64,000 nt of DNA from Prorocentrum cordatum (lineage: Eukaryota; Sar; Dinophyceae; Prorocentrales; Prorocentraceae): assembly GCA_963575745.1 (NCBI GenBank), contig CAUYUJ010009857.1, positions 117,501 to 181,500 of the forward strand, read 5' to 3'. The position numbers and the translations under genes are program-made. Below the pieces are notes generated by a model. It saw only the letters and a program-made list of their open reading frames with translations, was not told the DNA's origin and did no database searches. Below, in pieces: positions 1 to 11,645 of the stretch (its first letter is position 1; each line of letters begins with the position of its first letter).

Positions 1-340
1 TCGCCTCAGGGAGGCGCAAGAGCCCCGGGGATGTACTGCGGGAGGTATCTCCCTCGCAGTGACGCAGCCAAACGGGCTCCACTGCGCCTACATTCGTGCG
101 TAAGCTGTTCGCGTACGGTCGTGCGTACACAAGAGCCCTCGTCTCCACTGGCTTGCCGCGCTGGCGGCCCGCGTAAGCCACCCCGCAAGGTCACCCGCGT
201 CATCTCGCGCAAGACCCGTTTCTGATCGTCGCTCACCTGCGCCAGGTACGAAAACGAAGGAGGGCGGGCGAGCTGAACCTCGCCCGCCACGTCGTTCGTC
301 TGGCGCTCCGCCAGAGGCTCCTACCAGCACAGCAGTCGCC
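1..340. other. No gene recognised
   Basis: GC-rich unique-looking sequence. Open frames occur on both strands but none has splice signals plus convincing composition. Confidence 0.4.
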
Positions 341-501
341 TTAAGTAGGGCCTGTCCCTCTACCGGGGGGAATACTCAAAAACAGTAAAAAATAGTCTGG
401 GGACGATTTCCTGCGTATTTTGTTGACCATTTGGCGGTATTTTTGAGGTATTCTCAGGTTTTCGTCCGAAATCCCCCTGTAGGGGGATAGGCCCGACTTG
501 A
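341..501. mobile_element. TTAAGTCGGGC inverted-repeat element, copy 1
   Basis: Terminal inverted repeats TTAAGTAGGGCCTGTCC and GATAGGCCCGACTTGA enclose an AT-rich core. It is a small non-autonomous DNA-transposon-like element with no coding capacity. Confidence 0.7.
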
Positions 502-589
502 CAATCGCCCGCGGGCGGACGTCGGTCGGGGGTGCGGCGCTCGCTCCGAAAGGGGCAGGCGCAGGCGGAGGCACGACAGGGGGAATGGG

Positions 590-740
590 GACGAGGAGCG
601 AGGAGCGAGGGGCGAGGGGCGAGGAGCGAGGAGCGAGGAGGGAGGAGGAGGAGGCCATGGGGAGGAGCGAGCAGGAGGAGGAGCGAGCAGCAGGAGGAGG
701 AGGAGGAGGAGGAGGAGGAGGAGGAGGAGGAGGAGCAGGA
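590..740. repeat. GAGCGAGG minisatellite grading into GAG array
   Basis: GAGCGAGGGGCGAGG-type units run into an almost pure GAG array ending just before the proposed first exon. Confidence 0.8.
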
Positions 741-764
741 GTGTGTGGAGGAGAGGTGGCGCAG

Positions 765-852
765 AGGGGGCGGCCTCTGCACGCCGGAGATGCACCCGGT
801 CGCGCTCGAGGCGTACGTGGAGGACATGTACAACGACCCGGGGAAGAACCAG
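765..852 (+). CDS. GT31 gene, exon 1 (tentative N-terminal exon)
   Basis: The block reads LCTPEMHPVALEAYVEDMYN followed by DPGKNQ, with mostly G/C third positions, and stands directly after a GAG-rich array. The donor is CAG followed by GC at 853, so it ends in phase 0, which suits the next exon at 9432. The 5' edge is uncertain because AG occurs at both 764 and 766. An in-frame ATG at 790 could be a start, but no membrane anchor follows. I do not recognise the peptide; its place in the GT31 gene rests only on strand, phase and order. Confidence 0.35.
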
Positions 853-1190
853 GCTGGCCCGCACGGGTCACACAGTCAAACCTCAGAGTTCGGGAGCCTC
901 GAGACGGGGGTCAGTGCAGACGGGGGTCAGCCAGAGCGCCAGATCCTGCAGGATCCTGCAGCGCCAGGGTCGCATTGACCCGGGTTTGGGTGCAGGATCC
1001 TGCAGGATCTTGCCGGATCCTTCGCATTGACCCGGGTTTGGGTGCAGGATCTTGCAGGATTTTGCAGGCCTGATTGACCCGGGTCTGGATTGACCCGGGT
1101 CAGAAGATCCCCGACTCAGAGTGTTCAGAGGAGGCAGAGGTGCACACCGCCACTCTTCCCCCGTTTTCGAAGTCTTGGGCCTCCTGGGTG
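853..1190. repeat. CAGGATCCTGCAGG-rich dispersed repeat, copy 1
   Basis: It contains GGGGGTCAGCC, several CAGGATCCTGCAGG palindromic units and TTGACCCGGGTC, ending near GCCTCCTGGG. Other copies lie at 1438, 21095, 35270 and 37125. It begins exactly at the proposed exon 1 donor. Confidence 0.65.
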
Positions 1191-1257
1191 GCCGGCCCGG
1201 ACGGGTCATGCAGTGCAAACTTCGGGGCCTAAGAGACGGGTCGGGGGCGGAAAAGAG

Positions 1258-1390
1258 GGGGGTGATGACTAGGGGGGGTGGATATCATGGCGGGGGCCAT
1301 GATATTTCCCAGATTCCATGGCGCCCCTTCTTGTTTCATTCGTCCCTGGCCCCCTCGCTGGGCCGCGCACATGCCGCCGGTCATGATTTG
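1258..1390. repeat. GGGGGCCATGAT dispersed repeat, copy 1
   Basis: GATGnCnGGGGGGnTG and GCGGGGGCCATGAT, then CAT GGCGCC and TGCG CCCC blocks; related sequence occurs at 45415 and 45815. Confidence 0.5.
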
Positions 1391-1437
1391 CACCCCCCCC
1401 TCTTGGACACCCCCCTCTTTGCCGCTCCCGAACGGAA

Positions 1438-1735
1438 GTCAGTGCAAACGGGGGTCAGCCAGGGCACCAGAGCCTCTCAGAATCCTGCGAAGACCCCCTC
1501 CTGGCTGACCCGGGTTGGCGAGCCGCGAGGCGGCCGCGCATATTGGCCGACCCGGGTTTGCGAAGACCTGCGTTGCAGTTTTTGTTCCTGCATTGCAGCT
1601 TTGTGGTTTCCTGCCGACCCGGGTCTGGATTGACCCGGGTCAGAAGATCCCCGAGAACTCAGAGTACTCAGAGGAGGAATAGGTGCATACCGCCACCCTT
1701 CACTCGTTTTCAAAGTCTTGGGCCTCCTGGGAGGC
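1438..1735. repeat. CAGGATCCTGCAGG family, copy 2
   Basis: It is a direct repeat of copy 1 over about 300 bases, including the GATCCCCGA..CTCAGAGGAGG and TCTTGGGCCTCCTGGG segments, but has lost most of the GGATCCTGCAGG palindromes. Confidence 0.6.
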
Positions 1736-1939
1736 CCTCGTCGCCACCCCTGGATTCGCCCCGAAATTCTTGCCGGAGTGCACCCCAGGAGAGGTCCGGG
1801 GAGTAGCGGCATCGGTACCATTTGCTTTCCCCAAGTACGGAAGCACTCGGCGGTTTTCCAGCCTCCGGGTGCTCTCCAGCAGCTGCGCCTCGCTGAGAGC
1901 GTTCCTGCGGGCACCCAGATCGTCCCGAGCGGCCGCCAG

Positions 1940-2160
1940 AGAGCCGATTGACACGACCCGAATGCCGAGACCAGTCAGGGGCAACGTCAGGGGGGGGGGA
2001 ATCGGCTCAGGGCTCAGGGGGGGGGTGCGCGGACCCCCCATGCCCATCTCCGGTAGGTAGGGGCCCGATAACTCCGGCCCGCCCAGGAACGTGCGGCTTC
2101 ACAATCGAGGGCCCATCGCCGATGTATCGGCGAGAGATCGTCGTTTCCCCCCCCCTGACT
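1940..2160. repeat. GGCCCATCGCCGATGTATCGG repeat, copy 1
   Basis: AACGTnAGGGGGG, then GCCCGCCCAGGAACGTG and a CCCATCGCCGATGTAT motif ending in a C run; copies recur at 22.9 and 36.7 kb. Confidence 0.5.
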
Positions 2161-2271
2161 GTGTCACCCGGCTAACCTTCTTTCTCAAGCAGGCACATCA
2201 GATAAGTTTTTGGCCTGCCATCACTAAGGGCCTGGCGATTCTTCTCCAATCGACCGGCGGGGATCAAGCGA

Positions 2272-2400
2272 GTGACACGTCGGTTGTTGAAAGTAGGTAT
2301 CCTTGGATTTCCAGATCCCAATTTATTTTCGGCGCCTTCCTACTTCAAGGGTCGGGCGTTTTTGCTTCTTCCCTCCTCTTCAGGGGGCGGGCGGAAGCCC
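2272..2400. repeat. GTTGAAAGTAGGTAT repeat, copy 1
   Basis: GTTGAAAGTAGGTATCCTTGG and CGCCTTCCTACTTCAAG form short inverted ends; a close copy lies at 27.86 kb. Confidence 0.5.
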
Positions 2401-2419
2401 AATCTACTTCCAACGCCCT

Positions 2420-2965
2420 TCCTGCTGGGGTCTCTCGGGGTCTTCTTGGGCTCTTTTAGGGCCCTCTTGGGATTCTCTCGGGGGGTCTCGGGGTCTTCTT
2501 GGGGCTCTTCCTGGGGAGTCTTGGGGCCCTCTTGGGGCTCTAGTGGGGGGGTGCCCTCGGTTGCCTCATTGCCCCCCCCTTCTGGTGTCCTCGAAGTCGT
2601 CTTTCGGGGCCCCCTTGGGGCGCTCTTGAGCGCTCTTGGGGCCGTCTGCGGGGCCTCTCGGGCCTAGCTTGGGTCTCGCTTGGGGCATCTCGGGCCCATC
2701 GGGACCCAAAAAGGCGAGAAGGCAACAGTCAATGTCCTCTTTGGTCTTTGAAGGATGTTTGGCCTCTTCGGGGGTCCCGAGGGGCTCCGAGAGCGCTTGC
2801 GGTCGTGCGGTCGTCTTGGAGCGGTCTTTGGGGTCTCTTGGAGCATGTCTGAAGCTGTCTTGAACCATCTTCGGATGTCTTGAGCCATCTTGGAGGCCAT
2901 CTTGGAGCATCGGAGGCCCTCTTGGAGCCACATTGGGCCATCTTGGACGCTCTAACCCCTGGCGA
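2420..2965. repeat. CTCTTGGGG irregular tandem family, block 1
   Basis: About 550 bases of loosely repeated GGGGCCTCTTGGG / GTCTTGGAG words ending at GGACGCTCTAACCCCT. The reverse strand would encode a Pro/Lys/Arg-rich, low-complexity peptide, which I do not treat as a gene. Confidence 0.65.
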
Positions 2966-3231
2966 CACCCCTCCCCCCTCCAACAAAAATCATGGAAGGG
3001 AAGGGAGATGGTACCCCTCCCCGACGGGAAGAGGGCTTGGTCAGAGGAAAGGAAGACATCGTGAGACCACCTACGCCCAGAGGGCTGGTGGGATTTGTGG
3101 CCATTACGCCGAAGCCCGCTTTGCAGCTCCATGTTTGTTTGTTGGCTCGCCACGCGAACGATACGATCCCAGATGCTCTAAGAAGTTCCCCGAGGGCCAT
3201 TTGCTTAATACAAAAGAAGTGGGAGCATCCG

Positions 3232-3730
3232 CAGTTCGAGGAGGAGGAGGAGGAGGAAGAGGAGGCGGTCGGGGGAGGGGGACGACTCGTCCGGGTCGTT
3301 GGTTGCGTCTTGGCGTCCTTGACGGCGACGACGACAACGGAGACGAAGCCAGGCACGACGACGACGGCCACGACGACATCGACGACGCCGCCCCCGCCGC
3401 CGACGACGACGACGACGACAACGCTGAGGCCGACGACGACGAGGACGACGACCGCGCAGGCGACGACGACGGCGAAGGCGGGAGCCGAGGACGACGACGA
3501 ACGCCCGAGGGCGCCGTGACCCGGGCAGGCCTGCGGCGGGGGCCGCCGCTGGCGCGGCCGCTCGGCCGCGGCCGCGGGCGCCCCGCGCGACGCCGCCGCC
3601 GACGACGCCGCCGCCCACGACGACGACGACGCTGCGGACGACGCCGACGCCCACGACGACGCCGACGCCGACGCCGACGCAGACGCCGGCGACGGCGACG
3701 ACGACGATGCCGACGACGACGCCGCCGCCG
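3232..3730. repeat. GAG then GAC/GCC arrays
   Basis: A short GAG array is followed by interrupted GAC arrays with GCC variants, very GC-rich. Long frames here are artefacts of the repeat. Confidence 0.8.
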
Positions 3731-3957
3731 AGCCCGGTCCCGCTGCCAGGCCATGCTCTACAAGCAGACGTTCCTCTTCCTGCTGCAGGCGGCGCGCCCG
3801 CCCGCCACGGGCCGCCCTCCCGCCCGCCGTCGTTCTCGTCCCTGGCCTTACCGTGCCTGTCCTGGACAGCGTTTCGGTGGGGGTTTTCTTACAGCGGTAG
3901 ACCAAGACCACGGGAGAGTCCCACCGGGGGGGACGGGTCATACTCATCACTAGAAGC

Positions 3958-4790
<833 letters not shown>

Positions 4791-5127
4791 GCTCCTCTCC
4801 ATCATGCTGAAAAAAACTTCACACATCCCCTCGCCCCCCCATCCCCTCCCCCTCCTGCCTGCTCCCTCCTTCCCGCGGTCCCCCCCCCGTCCCAAGCCAT
4901 TCCAGTGTGAAAGCTGGGACAGGAGGGGACGGGGGGGGGTTGAGGGGAGGTAGGTGCAGAAGATGCGCAGGGCGCAGGGGACAAGCTAGGTGCGCTTGCC
5001 CTACATCTGACATCCTGCTCTTCCCGCCCAGTCCTTCCCATTGCGCTGGATTATATTCTATCCGCCGACTGCTGGGGCGTCCTGGAGGAGCGTGCTTCCC
5101 CAAATTACCCAATCGTGTGACACGCAG

Positions 5128-5379
5128 TCAGAACGAGTTCGCGCATTGGATGAGGAGGAGGAGGTGGTGGATGACCAGAAGGATGAGCATGAGGAAGAGA
5201 AGGATGAAGCTAGAGATGAGGAGGAGGAGGAGCAGCAGCAGCAGCAGCAGGAGCAGGAGGTGCAGGAGCCAGGTGCGGCCGAGCAGGAGCATCGGGGAAA
5301 GGCAAAAGGAGGGGAACGGAGGAGGACGGCAACGGCGAGGAAGGACTTTGATGCAGACATGTGGCCCGCGCTGGGGTGA
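5128..5379 (+). other. Acidic low-complexity frame, possible exon
   Basis: An open frame reads ERVRALDEEEEVVDDQKDEH then Glu/Gln-rich sequence ending KDFDADMWPALG and TGA. It looks derived from a GAG array but is less repetitive than its neighbours. No clear acceptor or family; kept only as a possibility. Confidence 0.2.
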
Positions 5380-5499
5380 GAGCATCATTCTGAACTGCGG
5401 GAGCTGGGCGCCGACCCGTAACTTTTTGGCCAGCCCTGCAGCGGAGACATGTTGGAAGGACCGGGAACGTTCCGATTAAACGGCGTTCTCCTCCTTTTC

Positions 5500-5890
5500 C
5501 TCTTCCTCTTCATCCTCCTCGATCCTCGATTCTCCTCCGCGATTCTCCTCCTCGATCCTCCTCCTCGATCCTCGGTCGATCCTTGATCCTCTTCTTCCCC
5601 GCAGCCCGATCGTGACACCACGTGCGTGGGACGCTTGTGCGCGGGAAAGTTGGGAACATGTGGGCGCAAGGTCGGGGGAGAGGAGAGGAGGGTGGCATTC
5701 GTATCGCGTAGATGTGGAAAGGGGAAGGAGCAGGTGGATCGGGTGGGAGAAGAGAGAGAGAAAGAGAGAGTGAGAGAGGTATAGAAGAGAGAAAGAGAGA
5801 GAGAGAGAGAGAGATAGACAGGCAGACAAACAAAAAGACAGACAGACAGACAGACTGACAGAGAGAGACAGAGACAGACATGGATGGGGG
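5500..5890. repeat. TCCTCGATCCTC block, then GA and GACA arrays
   Basis: CTCGATCCTC words (5510-5590) precede GAGA and GACAGACA microsatellite from about 5745 to 5885. Confidence 0.75.
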
Positions 5891-6237
5891 CGGGGAAGGA
5901 AGGATGGATTTACAAGGGAATGGGGAGCAGGAGGAAGAGATGAGGATCAATCCCAGGATGCATCAGCAATGCTGCAACACAACCGCCGGTCCCACGTCCC
6001 ATGCTCACAAGTCCTGTGCTCCGTTCCACTGCAGGGATTTCCACTTAGAAAGACGACCGCCCACATGGGCCTGCCATTCAGGGGAGCCGCGCTCTGAGAA
6101 GGAGCCACTCATGATAGCAGTTTCCAAACCATCCTGTGGTGTTGCGTCCTCGTTTTGACAAGACAGCGCCCCGCGTCATTCCTTCCTCCTTCCTGTTTCC
6201 TCTTCCTCCTCCTCCTCCCCCTCCTCTTCCTCCTCCC

Positions 6238-6279
6238 CCTCATCATCATCGTCATCATCACCATCACCATCACCATCAC

Positions 6280-6338
<59 letters not shown>

Positions 6339-6478
6339 GCATCAGCATCAGCATCAGCATCAGCATCAGCATCATAATCATAATCATCATCAGCATCATC
6401 ATCATGATCATCATCATCATCATCATCATCATCAGCAGCAGCATCAGCATCAGCACCACCATCGTCATCAGCACCAAT
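6238..6478. repeat. CAT array, about 240 bp
   Basis: Nearly pure CAT units with CAC and CAG interruptions, running directly into the 89-bp tandem repeat. Confidence 0.9.
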
Positions 6479-6486
6479 TCCGGCAC

Positions 6487-7400
6487 ACCCCACACACCCG
6501 TCGTGGCCCCATCGGGAATTCCACCGAAGTCCCCAGTGACAGTGCCCGCATGCGTCCCCCTGCACATTTTGGCACGCCCCTTACACGTGTCGTTGCCGCA
6601 TTGGGACCTCTATCGAAGCCCCCAGGGGCAGCGCCCGCATGCGGCGCCCCGCCAACTGATCATACCCCTCGCACTCTTCGTGGCCCCATAGGGAGCTCCA
6701 CTGAAAGCCCCTGTGGCAGAGCCCGCATGCGTCCCTCCCGTCCATCGTGGCACGCCTTTTACACGTTTCGTGGCCCCATCGGGGGCTCCTTCGAAGCCCC
6801 CAGTGACAGCGCCCGCTTCCGTCCCCCAGCTTATTTGGGCACGCCCCTTACACGTTTCGTGGCCCCACACGGAGCTCCTTCGAGGCCCTCAGTGGCAGCG
6901 CCCGCATGCGTCCCCCGGCCCATTCTGGCACACCCTCACACGTGTCTGGGCCCCATGGGCCCCATAGGGAGCTCCACAGAAGGCCCCAGTAGCAGCGCCC
7001 GCATGCGTCCCTCCGCCACTTATGCCACACCTCTCACATGCTCCGTGGCACCATAGCTCCACCGAAGGCCCCAGTCTACCGCTCGCGTGCGTCCCTCCGT
7101 TTATTTCGGCACGCCCCTTACACGTTTCGTGGCCCCACCTGCAGCTACACCAGAGGCCCCAGTGGCACACGTCCCCTCGCCACTTTTGCCACAGCCCTCA
7201 CACGCATCGTGCCCCCATCGGGAGCTCCACCGAAGGCCCCAGTGGCAGCGCCCGCATGCGTTCCCCCGCCTATTTCGGCACACCCCTCGCCCTGTCGTGG
7301 CCCCACATGGAGCTCCGCAGCGCCAGCATGCGCCGCCCCGCCAATTTTGGCGCACCCCTCGCACGTTCGTGGCCCCATATCGAGGTCCCATCTTCTTCGT
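6487..7400. repeat. Tandem array of an ~89-bp unit, about ten copies
   Basis: The unit contains CGTGGCCCCATCGGGAGCTC, CACCGAAGGCCCCAGTGG and CAGCGCCCGCATGCGTCC, ending TTTTGGCACGCCCCTTACA. The GCCCGCATGCG block recurs near 6544, 6633, 6722, 6900, 6998 and 7250, with diverged copies between, so the period is close to 89. A reverse-orientation relative lies at 17.85 kb. Confidence 0.85.
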
Positions 7401-7860
7401 CCCACCTGCCTTGTGGTAATCACACCTGCACTTGGTTTCAAGTTTGCAGGCGTCTAGAGATATCCCCATGATGATAAAGCAACCGCCCTCCAACCATGTA
7501 TCGGCTGCGCTTTTGCACATTCGGATCGGAAGGTATTTGGAATTCGCGATCGACATCTCCATGTTGGAAACATCGCCCTCCTATCTGCGTAGTTGCTACA
7601 CACGTGTTTGTTATTGGCACGCAAGTGTTCAGTGCCATCTTTGAACATAAGCCACCTCCATCCGCTTAGCTGTTGCAGTCTTATCAAACGATGCGCGCGG
7701 CGCTATGGCGAAAGCCGCATGCCGTACACGATAACACATCCATCCGTGTAGCTACGCTCTCGCTCCAGGGTTGGCTGAAGCTGGGCGCTTCTTGCGCTCC
7801 ACCAGGCAGATTTCGGCAAGCTTGCCGAGCAGTCCTCGCAGGAGGGCGGTAGTGGTAGGG

Positions 7861-8052
7861 TTAAGTCGGGCGTGTCCCCGTACAGGGGGATGTTCGACGA
7901 AAAATAAAAAATACCCCAAACATACTCCAAGAAGGTCAAAACATCCTCAACAAAAATAGTCCCCCCACTATTTTTAGTTTGATTTTATAATTTTTGGTAT
8001 ATTTTTAATTTTTCGTAGAAAATCCCCCTGCAGGGGGACAGGCCCGACTTAA
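7861..8052. mobile_element. TTAAGTCGGGC element, copy 2, with 8-bp TSD
   Basis: Ends TTAAGTCGGGC and GCCCGACTTAA are flanked by a perfect direct repeat TGGTAGGG on both sides. The core is AT-rich and non-coding. This copy defines the element boundaries best. Confidence 0.85.
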
Positions 8053-8354
8053 TGGTAGGGCCCTGGGTCGTGCTAGATGTTCCTCCGAGAGGGCCCCTTG
8101 GCGGGGCCCATCGGTGGCAGTGGCCCCCCACGGGACGTGCCCTCCCCCCCCCCCGTTTGTCCGAGGGCAGCGCCCCTGGCCGTCAAGACGGGGGGGGGGG
8201 GGCGTCCGCGTCTGCGGCTCCTTTGGCCAGGGTCGGCGGAGACCTCCGGGGGACTCGGAAGGCATGCCCGGGCACCACAGCATGGCAGCCAGCAGCAGCA
8301 GCAGCGGCACGGGCACGTCCAGCAGTCTCGTCCCCTGCCATGTCTCGCCTCGCT

Positions 8355-8359
8355 GAAAA

Positions 8360-8390
<31 letters not shown>

Positions 8391-8415
8391 GAGACAGAGA
8401 GACAGAGAGGGGCGG
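8355..8415. repeat. GA/GACA microsatellite
   Basis: GAGAGAGA then GACAGACAGAGAGACA. A similar GA run sits at 8697-8720. Confidence 0.8.
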
Positions 8416-8864
8416 CGGTTCGGTAGCAAATCATGGGAGCCAGGTGTACCCTCTTGGTTCCGATTTTTAGCGTCGGTGTAGGAGTCGATGAGATAGCACC
8501 GATTTAGCGTCGATTAGCGTCGGCTCGCGCGTCACTTCGCGTCGATTCGCAGGAACCGACGGCACGGTATGGGAGGCTCCCACGAGTTGCCACCGAAGGT
8601 GGGGTGGGGAGGGGAAGGGGAAGGGGGGGAGAGGGGGGGTGGGGAGCAGCCCGTGGTCGTTAGTTCTCTTGATCTGCTTGGCCTGCCCCCTTGTAAAAGA
8701 GAGAGAGAGAGAGAGAGAGTAGCTTATGCCGCTTGTGTGCGCTCCCGTCCACTCTGCGCCGCTCTCCTGCAGGCCTCTGGGGTTCTGCGGGAGCCCCCGC
8801 GGAGGCGCCTGGGAGCCCGAGCAGGAAGCAGAAGCGCCGGTGCTCCAGAGCAGCCACTCGATCC

Positions 8865-9260
8865 TCGATCCTCGACGCCCCTCCCGCCCCTCCCTTGCCC
8901 CATCCTCCCCATCGATCCGCGGTCCTCCCCCCTCGACCCATCGATGCATCCCTCGGTCTTCGATCGCCCTCCCCTCGATCCTCGATCGATCCTCGGTCCT
9001 CGATCCTCCTCCCCTCAGTCCTCACTGGGTCCTAGACCCTCCTGCTCCATCTTCCTTCACCTCCTCCCCCCCCTCGATCCTCGATCGATCCTCAATCTCC
9101 TCCTCGATCCTCGGTCGATCCGCGATCCCTCTCCCCCCCTCGATCCTCTATCGCCCCTCGGTCGATCTGCGTCCTCGATCCTCGACCCTCCTCCTCCCCA
9201 TCGAGCCTCCGTCGGTCTTCGATCCTCCTCGTCCCCTCGTCCCCTCGATCCTCCCCCACT
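8865..9260. repeat. CCTCGATCCTCGATC irregular repeat
   Basis: About 400 bases of CTCGATC/CCTCGGTC words, the same family as at 5.5 kb. Open frames on both strands are repeat artefacts. Confidence 0.7.
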
Positions 9261-9262
9261 TG

Positions 9263-9393
9263 GCATCGCTTGGACGTGTGCCTTTTTCCTTCGGCGAGGA
9301 CAATCGAGGAGCATCCTCGATCATTTGGCGAAAACACCACGCACGAAACCGAAAAAAAACACGGGGAACGGACGTCCGAGCGATGGCCAGCCC
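9263..9393. mobile_element. CATCGCTCGGACGT inverted-repeat element, copy 1
   Basis: Left end CATCGCTTGGACGT and right end ACGTCCGAGCGATG are inverted repeats about 130 bases apart. It ends about 40 bases before exon 2 of the GT31 gene. Confidence 0.75.
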
Positions 9394-9431
9394 ACGGCCC
9401 TCCCCGATCCCCTCCGACCCCGCCGGCCGAG

Positions 9432-9540
9432 GAGCTCTTCCGCTACCGCTACCGGCAGCCCCTGGCGAGGCGCCTGGCGTCCGCGGCCTGCGCCCTGTGC
9501 GCGGAGCGCGGCCGGCGGAGCCGGCTGGAGGCCGCCAGTG
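9432..9540 (+). CDS. GT31 gene, exon 2 (stem region)
   Basis: It reads ELFRYRYRQPLARRLASAAC then ALCAERGRRSRLEAASG, a basic, helix-like segment with strong G/C third positions. The acceptor is GAG at 9429-9431, and a second AG three bases later would also work. The donor G|GCCGCG leaves phase 1, matching the GC that opens exon 3; a GT three bases upstream is the alternative. In the family this position lies just before the catalytic domain, where sequence is poorly conserved, so the call rests on coding quality, phase and order. An inverted-repeat element ends about 40 bases upstream. Confidence 0.5.
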
Positions 9541-9584
9541 GCCGCGGCGCCGGCGGTGACCCGGCGGGCTGCTCGCACGAGTCT

Positions 9585-9812
9585 GGGCCTCCTAGATGGG
9601 GTCGGAGGATCTCGCCGCACCGCCGATGCATCGGCGATGCATCGGCGATGTGGCTCGATGTGGGGCCCGATGTTCTCCTCGCCGCCGTCGCCGATGCACC
9701 GCCGACGTGTCGCCGATGCATCGGCGATGCACCGGCGATGCGTCGCTGATGCATCGGCGATTCGGCGAGGTCCTCCGACCACATCTGCTCGGACCCCATC
9801 TGGGGGGCCTCG
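9585..9812. mobile_element. GATGCATCGGCGATG element, copy 1
   Basis: Inverted ends GGCCTCCTAGATGGGGTCGG and GGACCCCATCTGGGGGGCC enclose many CGATGCATCGGCGATG palindromic words. Further copies: 31.7, 36.9 and 37.9 kb. Confidence 0.7.
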
Positions 9813-9930
9813 AACCGGGGAATCGGAGGGCGGAGGGGGCTATAGATAGGCGATCCCAGAAGCTCCCGCTCGTCTTGCATTGCAGATGGACGTGAACGGC
9901 ACGGGCGCACAGCACCCCACAGCCCCAGAT

Positions 9931-10085
9931 TTAAGTCGCGCCTGGCCCTCCACAGGGGGAGTATTCAAAAGTAGTCCAAAAATGGTCTGGGCCTATTTTG
10001 GGAGTCTTTTTTGTGACCATGCTGGTTTTGCGTATTCTTTATCCTTCGTCGAAAATCCCCCTGTAGGGGGACACGCCCGACTTGA
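9931..10085. mobile_element. TTAAGTCGGGC element, copy 3
   Basis: Ends TTAAGTCGCGCC and GCCCGACTTGA; flanks CCCCAGAT and CGCCAGGT agree at six of eight bases, a decayed target duplication. Confidence 0.75.
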
Positions 10086-10291
10086 CGCCAGGTGGCGCCG
10101 TGCAGCGCCCGGGAGAGGAGGCGCGCCGTGCGTCCGGTGCGGCACGCGGGCAGTGCACGCTGCGCAGGCCGAGCGCGCCCGCGCCACGCGTGGCGGGCAG
10201 CGCGATTTTTCCGCCGCCTCGGGGCGAGGCAGCGCGGAGGGAAGCGAGGAGCAAAAGAGGGAGGGGAAGGGGAGGCTCGGAGGGAGTGGCG

Positions 10292-10487
10292 TCAAGTCGG
10301 ACGTGTCCCCCTACAAGGGGATTTTCGACGAAAAAACAAAAACTGCCCCCAAAATATTCCAAAAAGGCCAAACAAAAGTTCAAACCATACTCCCCAGACT
10401 ATCTTTGGAGTATTTCTTTTCATTCTTTTTGGGGTATTTTGTTTTTTTCGTCGAAAATCCCCCTGTAGGGGGGCAGGCCCGACCTAA
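10292..10487. mobile_element. TTAAGTCGGGC element, copy 4, with 8-bp TSD
   Basis: Ends TCAAGTCGGACGTGTCC and GGCCCGACCTAA are flanked by a perfect GAGTGGCG on each side. Confidence 0.85.
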
Positions 10488-10649
10488 GAGTGGCGGGAGG
10501 AGCGGGGGGAGACGGAGGAGAAGGAGCCAGGGCGGCGGGCTCTCGAGAGCCAGCAGCAGCGACGCATCAGCGCGGGAGTGAGAAAGCTCGCCTCCACACG
10601 GTCGCCGGGAGGGCAGCAATATCAGGCAAATGCTCAGAGACCCGAATCA

Positions 10650-10750
10650 TCAGGGGTAACTCAGGTCAGGGCTAACTCGGGTTCGTTTTTCGGGAATCCG
10701 AACCCGAGTTGCCCCGGGCCCGAGTTACCCCGGATAACTCGGGCGTCCAG
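10650..10750. repeat. ACTCGGGTTCG / CCCGAGT element, copy 1
   Basis: Contains GCTAACTCGGGTTCGTTTTT, CGGGAATCCGAACCCGAGTT and CCCGGATAACTCGGG: nested inverted repeats around GGGCCC. A second copy lies at 10922. Confidence 0.65.
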
Positions 10751-10806
10751 AGCCCCAAATCATCAGGGATAATGCAGAGCCGACCGCAGACCACGAAGAT
10801 CCACAC

Positions 10807-10905
10807 CTGAGTCCTGAGCGGCATCTTCATGGCGGCTCCCGACACCAGCGGCAGCAAGAGCGGGCAGAGCACGAACGCCAGCATCATCATCCGCACCATC
10901 CCGAA
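10807..10905 (-). CDS. Candidate exon, hydrophobic membrane segment
   Basis: On the - strand a 99-base block reads FGMVRMMMLAFVLCPLLLPL then VSGAAMKMPLRTQ. It has a pyrimidine-rich acceptor (CTGTCTGCAG) and a canonical donor CAG|GTGTGG, and is phase 0 at both ends. The hydrophobic run of about 15 residues suggests a transmembrane helix. It lies inside intron 3's neighbour (intron 2) of the GT31 gene, on the other strand, between two copies of the ACTCGGG element. No family is recognised. Confidence 0.42.
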
Positions 10906-10921
10906 CTGCAGACAGTGGATG

Positions 10922-11015
10922 AACAGCGTCAGGGCTTACTCGGGTTCGTTTTTCGGGAATCCAAACCCGAGTTACCCCGGGCCCGAGTTACCCCGGATAA
11001 CTTGCGGCTCAACAG
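10922..11015. repeat. ACTCGGGTTCG / CCCGAGT element, copy 2
   Basis: Same nested inverted-repeat pattern as the copy at 10.65 kb; the two bracket the - strand hydrophobic exon candidate. Confidence 0.65.
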
Positions 11016-11131
11016 TCGACGGCTTGAATACAACGCTGATGGTTATCGCTCATTCGCACGATGGTTCCCAAACAAGACCACTTGGCGCTCTCATGCAGAT
11101 TCTCAGTTTGCTGTGCCTCACTCGGCTGAGA

Positions 11132-11357
11132 TCAGTGTGGGTGGTCACCCGGCTCACGTTCCAATGCGGGACGTGTAATATCTTTGTAAGACAGCGCGTG
11201 AAAAGCATACACTTTCGACAGCCTTGCCACTTTCATCCATGAGGTGTGGACGGTGTGCATCAATTTCGAAACCACGCACGCGCTGAAGATCTTGATGCAT
11301 TTTTCCAGCGGGAGGTAGGAGCGAGACCAGACCTTACCCAGCTTGCCGGACTCGGCC
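11132..11357 (-). pseudogene. Non-LTR retrotransposon reverse-transcriptase tail, fragment
   Basis: The - strand frame reads GKLGKVWSRSYLPLEKCIKI, then FSACVVSKLMHTVHTSWMKV and ARLSKVYAFHALSYKDI, with a stop at 11132. The pattern 'F-x-A-C-V-x-S-K-L-x-x-x-x-H-T' followed by a 'DAFHxRxLRxI'-like segment is typical of the region just after the reverse-transcriptase core in LINE-type elements. Only about 75 codons remain, the FHA segment is eroded, and no catalytic core is present, so it is a dead remnant. Confidence 0.55.
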
Positions 11358-11562
11358 CTTGCAGCCCCCCACCGTCAAAGCCTTCCGGCGCCGAATCGCG
11401 CTCAAGAAGCGCCCACTAGAGACCGACAGCGCCCAGTGGCGGCATGCGAGGGAGATGCATTCTGTCCGCTTTGCGTGCGAGCGGGCGCGCTATTTGGCGT
11501 CACGGGGACGACCAAGAGCTTCCCTGAGCTGCTTTCAGAACGGGGCGCATGCTTGCACCGGG

Positions 11563-11645
11563 ATGGCGGCAGCGAGCCCACTGAAGGCAAACGTGGCTGC
11601 CTCTGGCGAGAGCACGTGTGCCTTCAGTGGGCGGATTGCCGCCAT
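11563..11645. repeat. 33-bp inverted repeat (hairpin)
   Basis: Arms 11563-11595 and 11613-11645 match at 28 of 33 positions; the shared core is GCCCACTGAAGGCA, with an 17-base spacer. Confidence 0.75.

Noticed and set aside
6487-7400. CRISPR-like array
   Set aside because: Units are about 89 bp with no conserved-repeat and unique-spacer structure, no cas genes are present, and the genome is eukaryotic.
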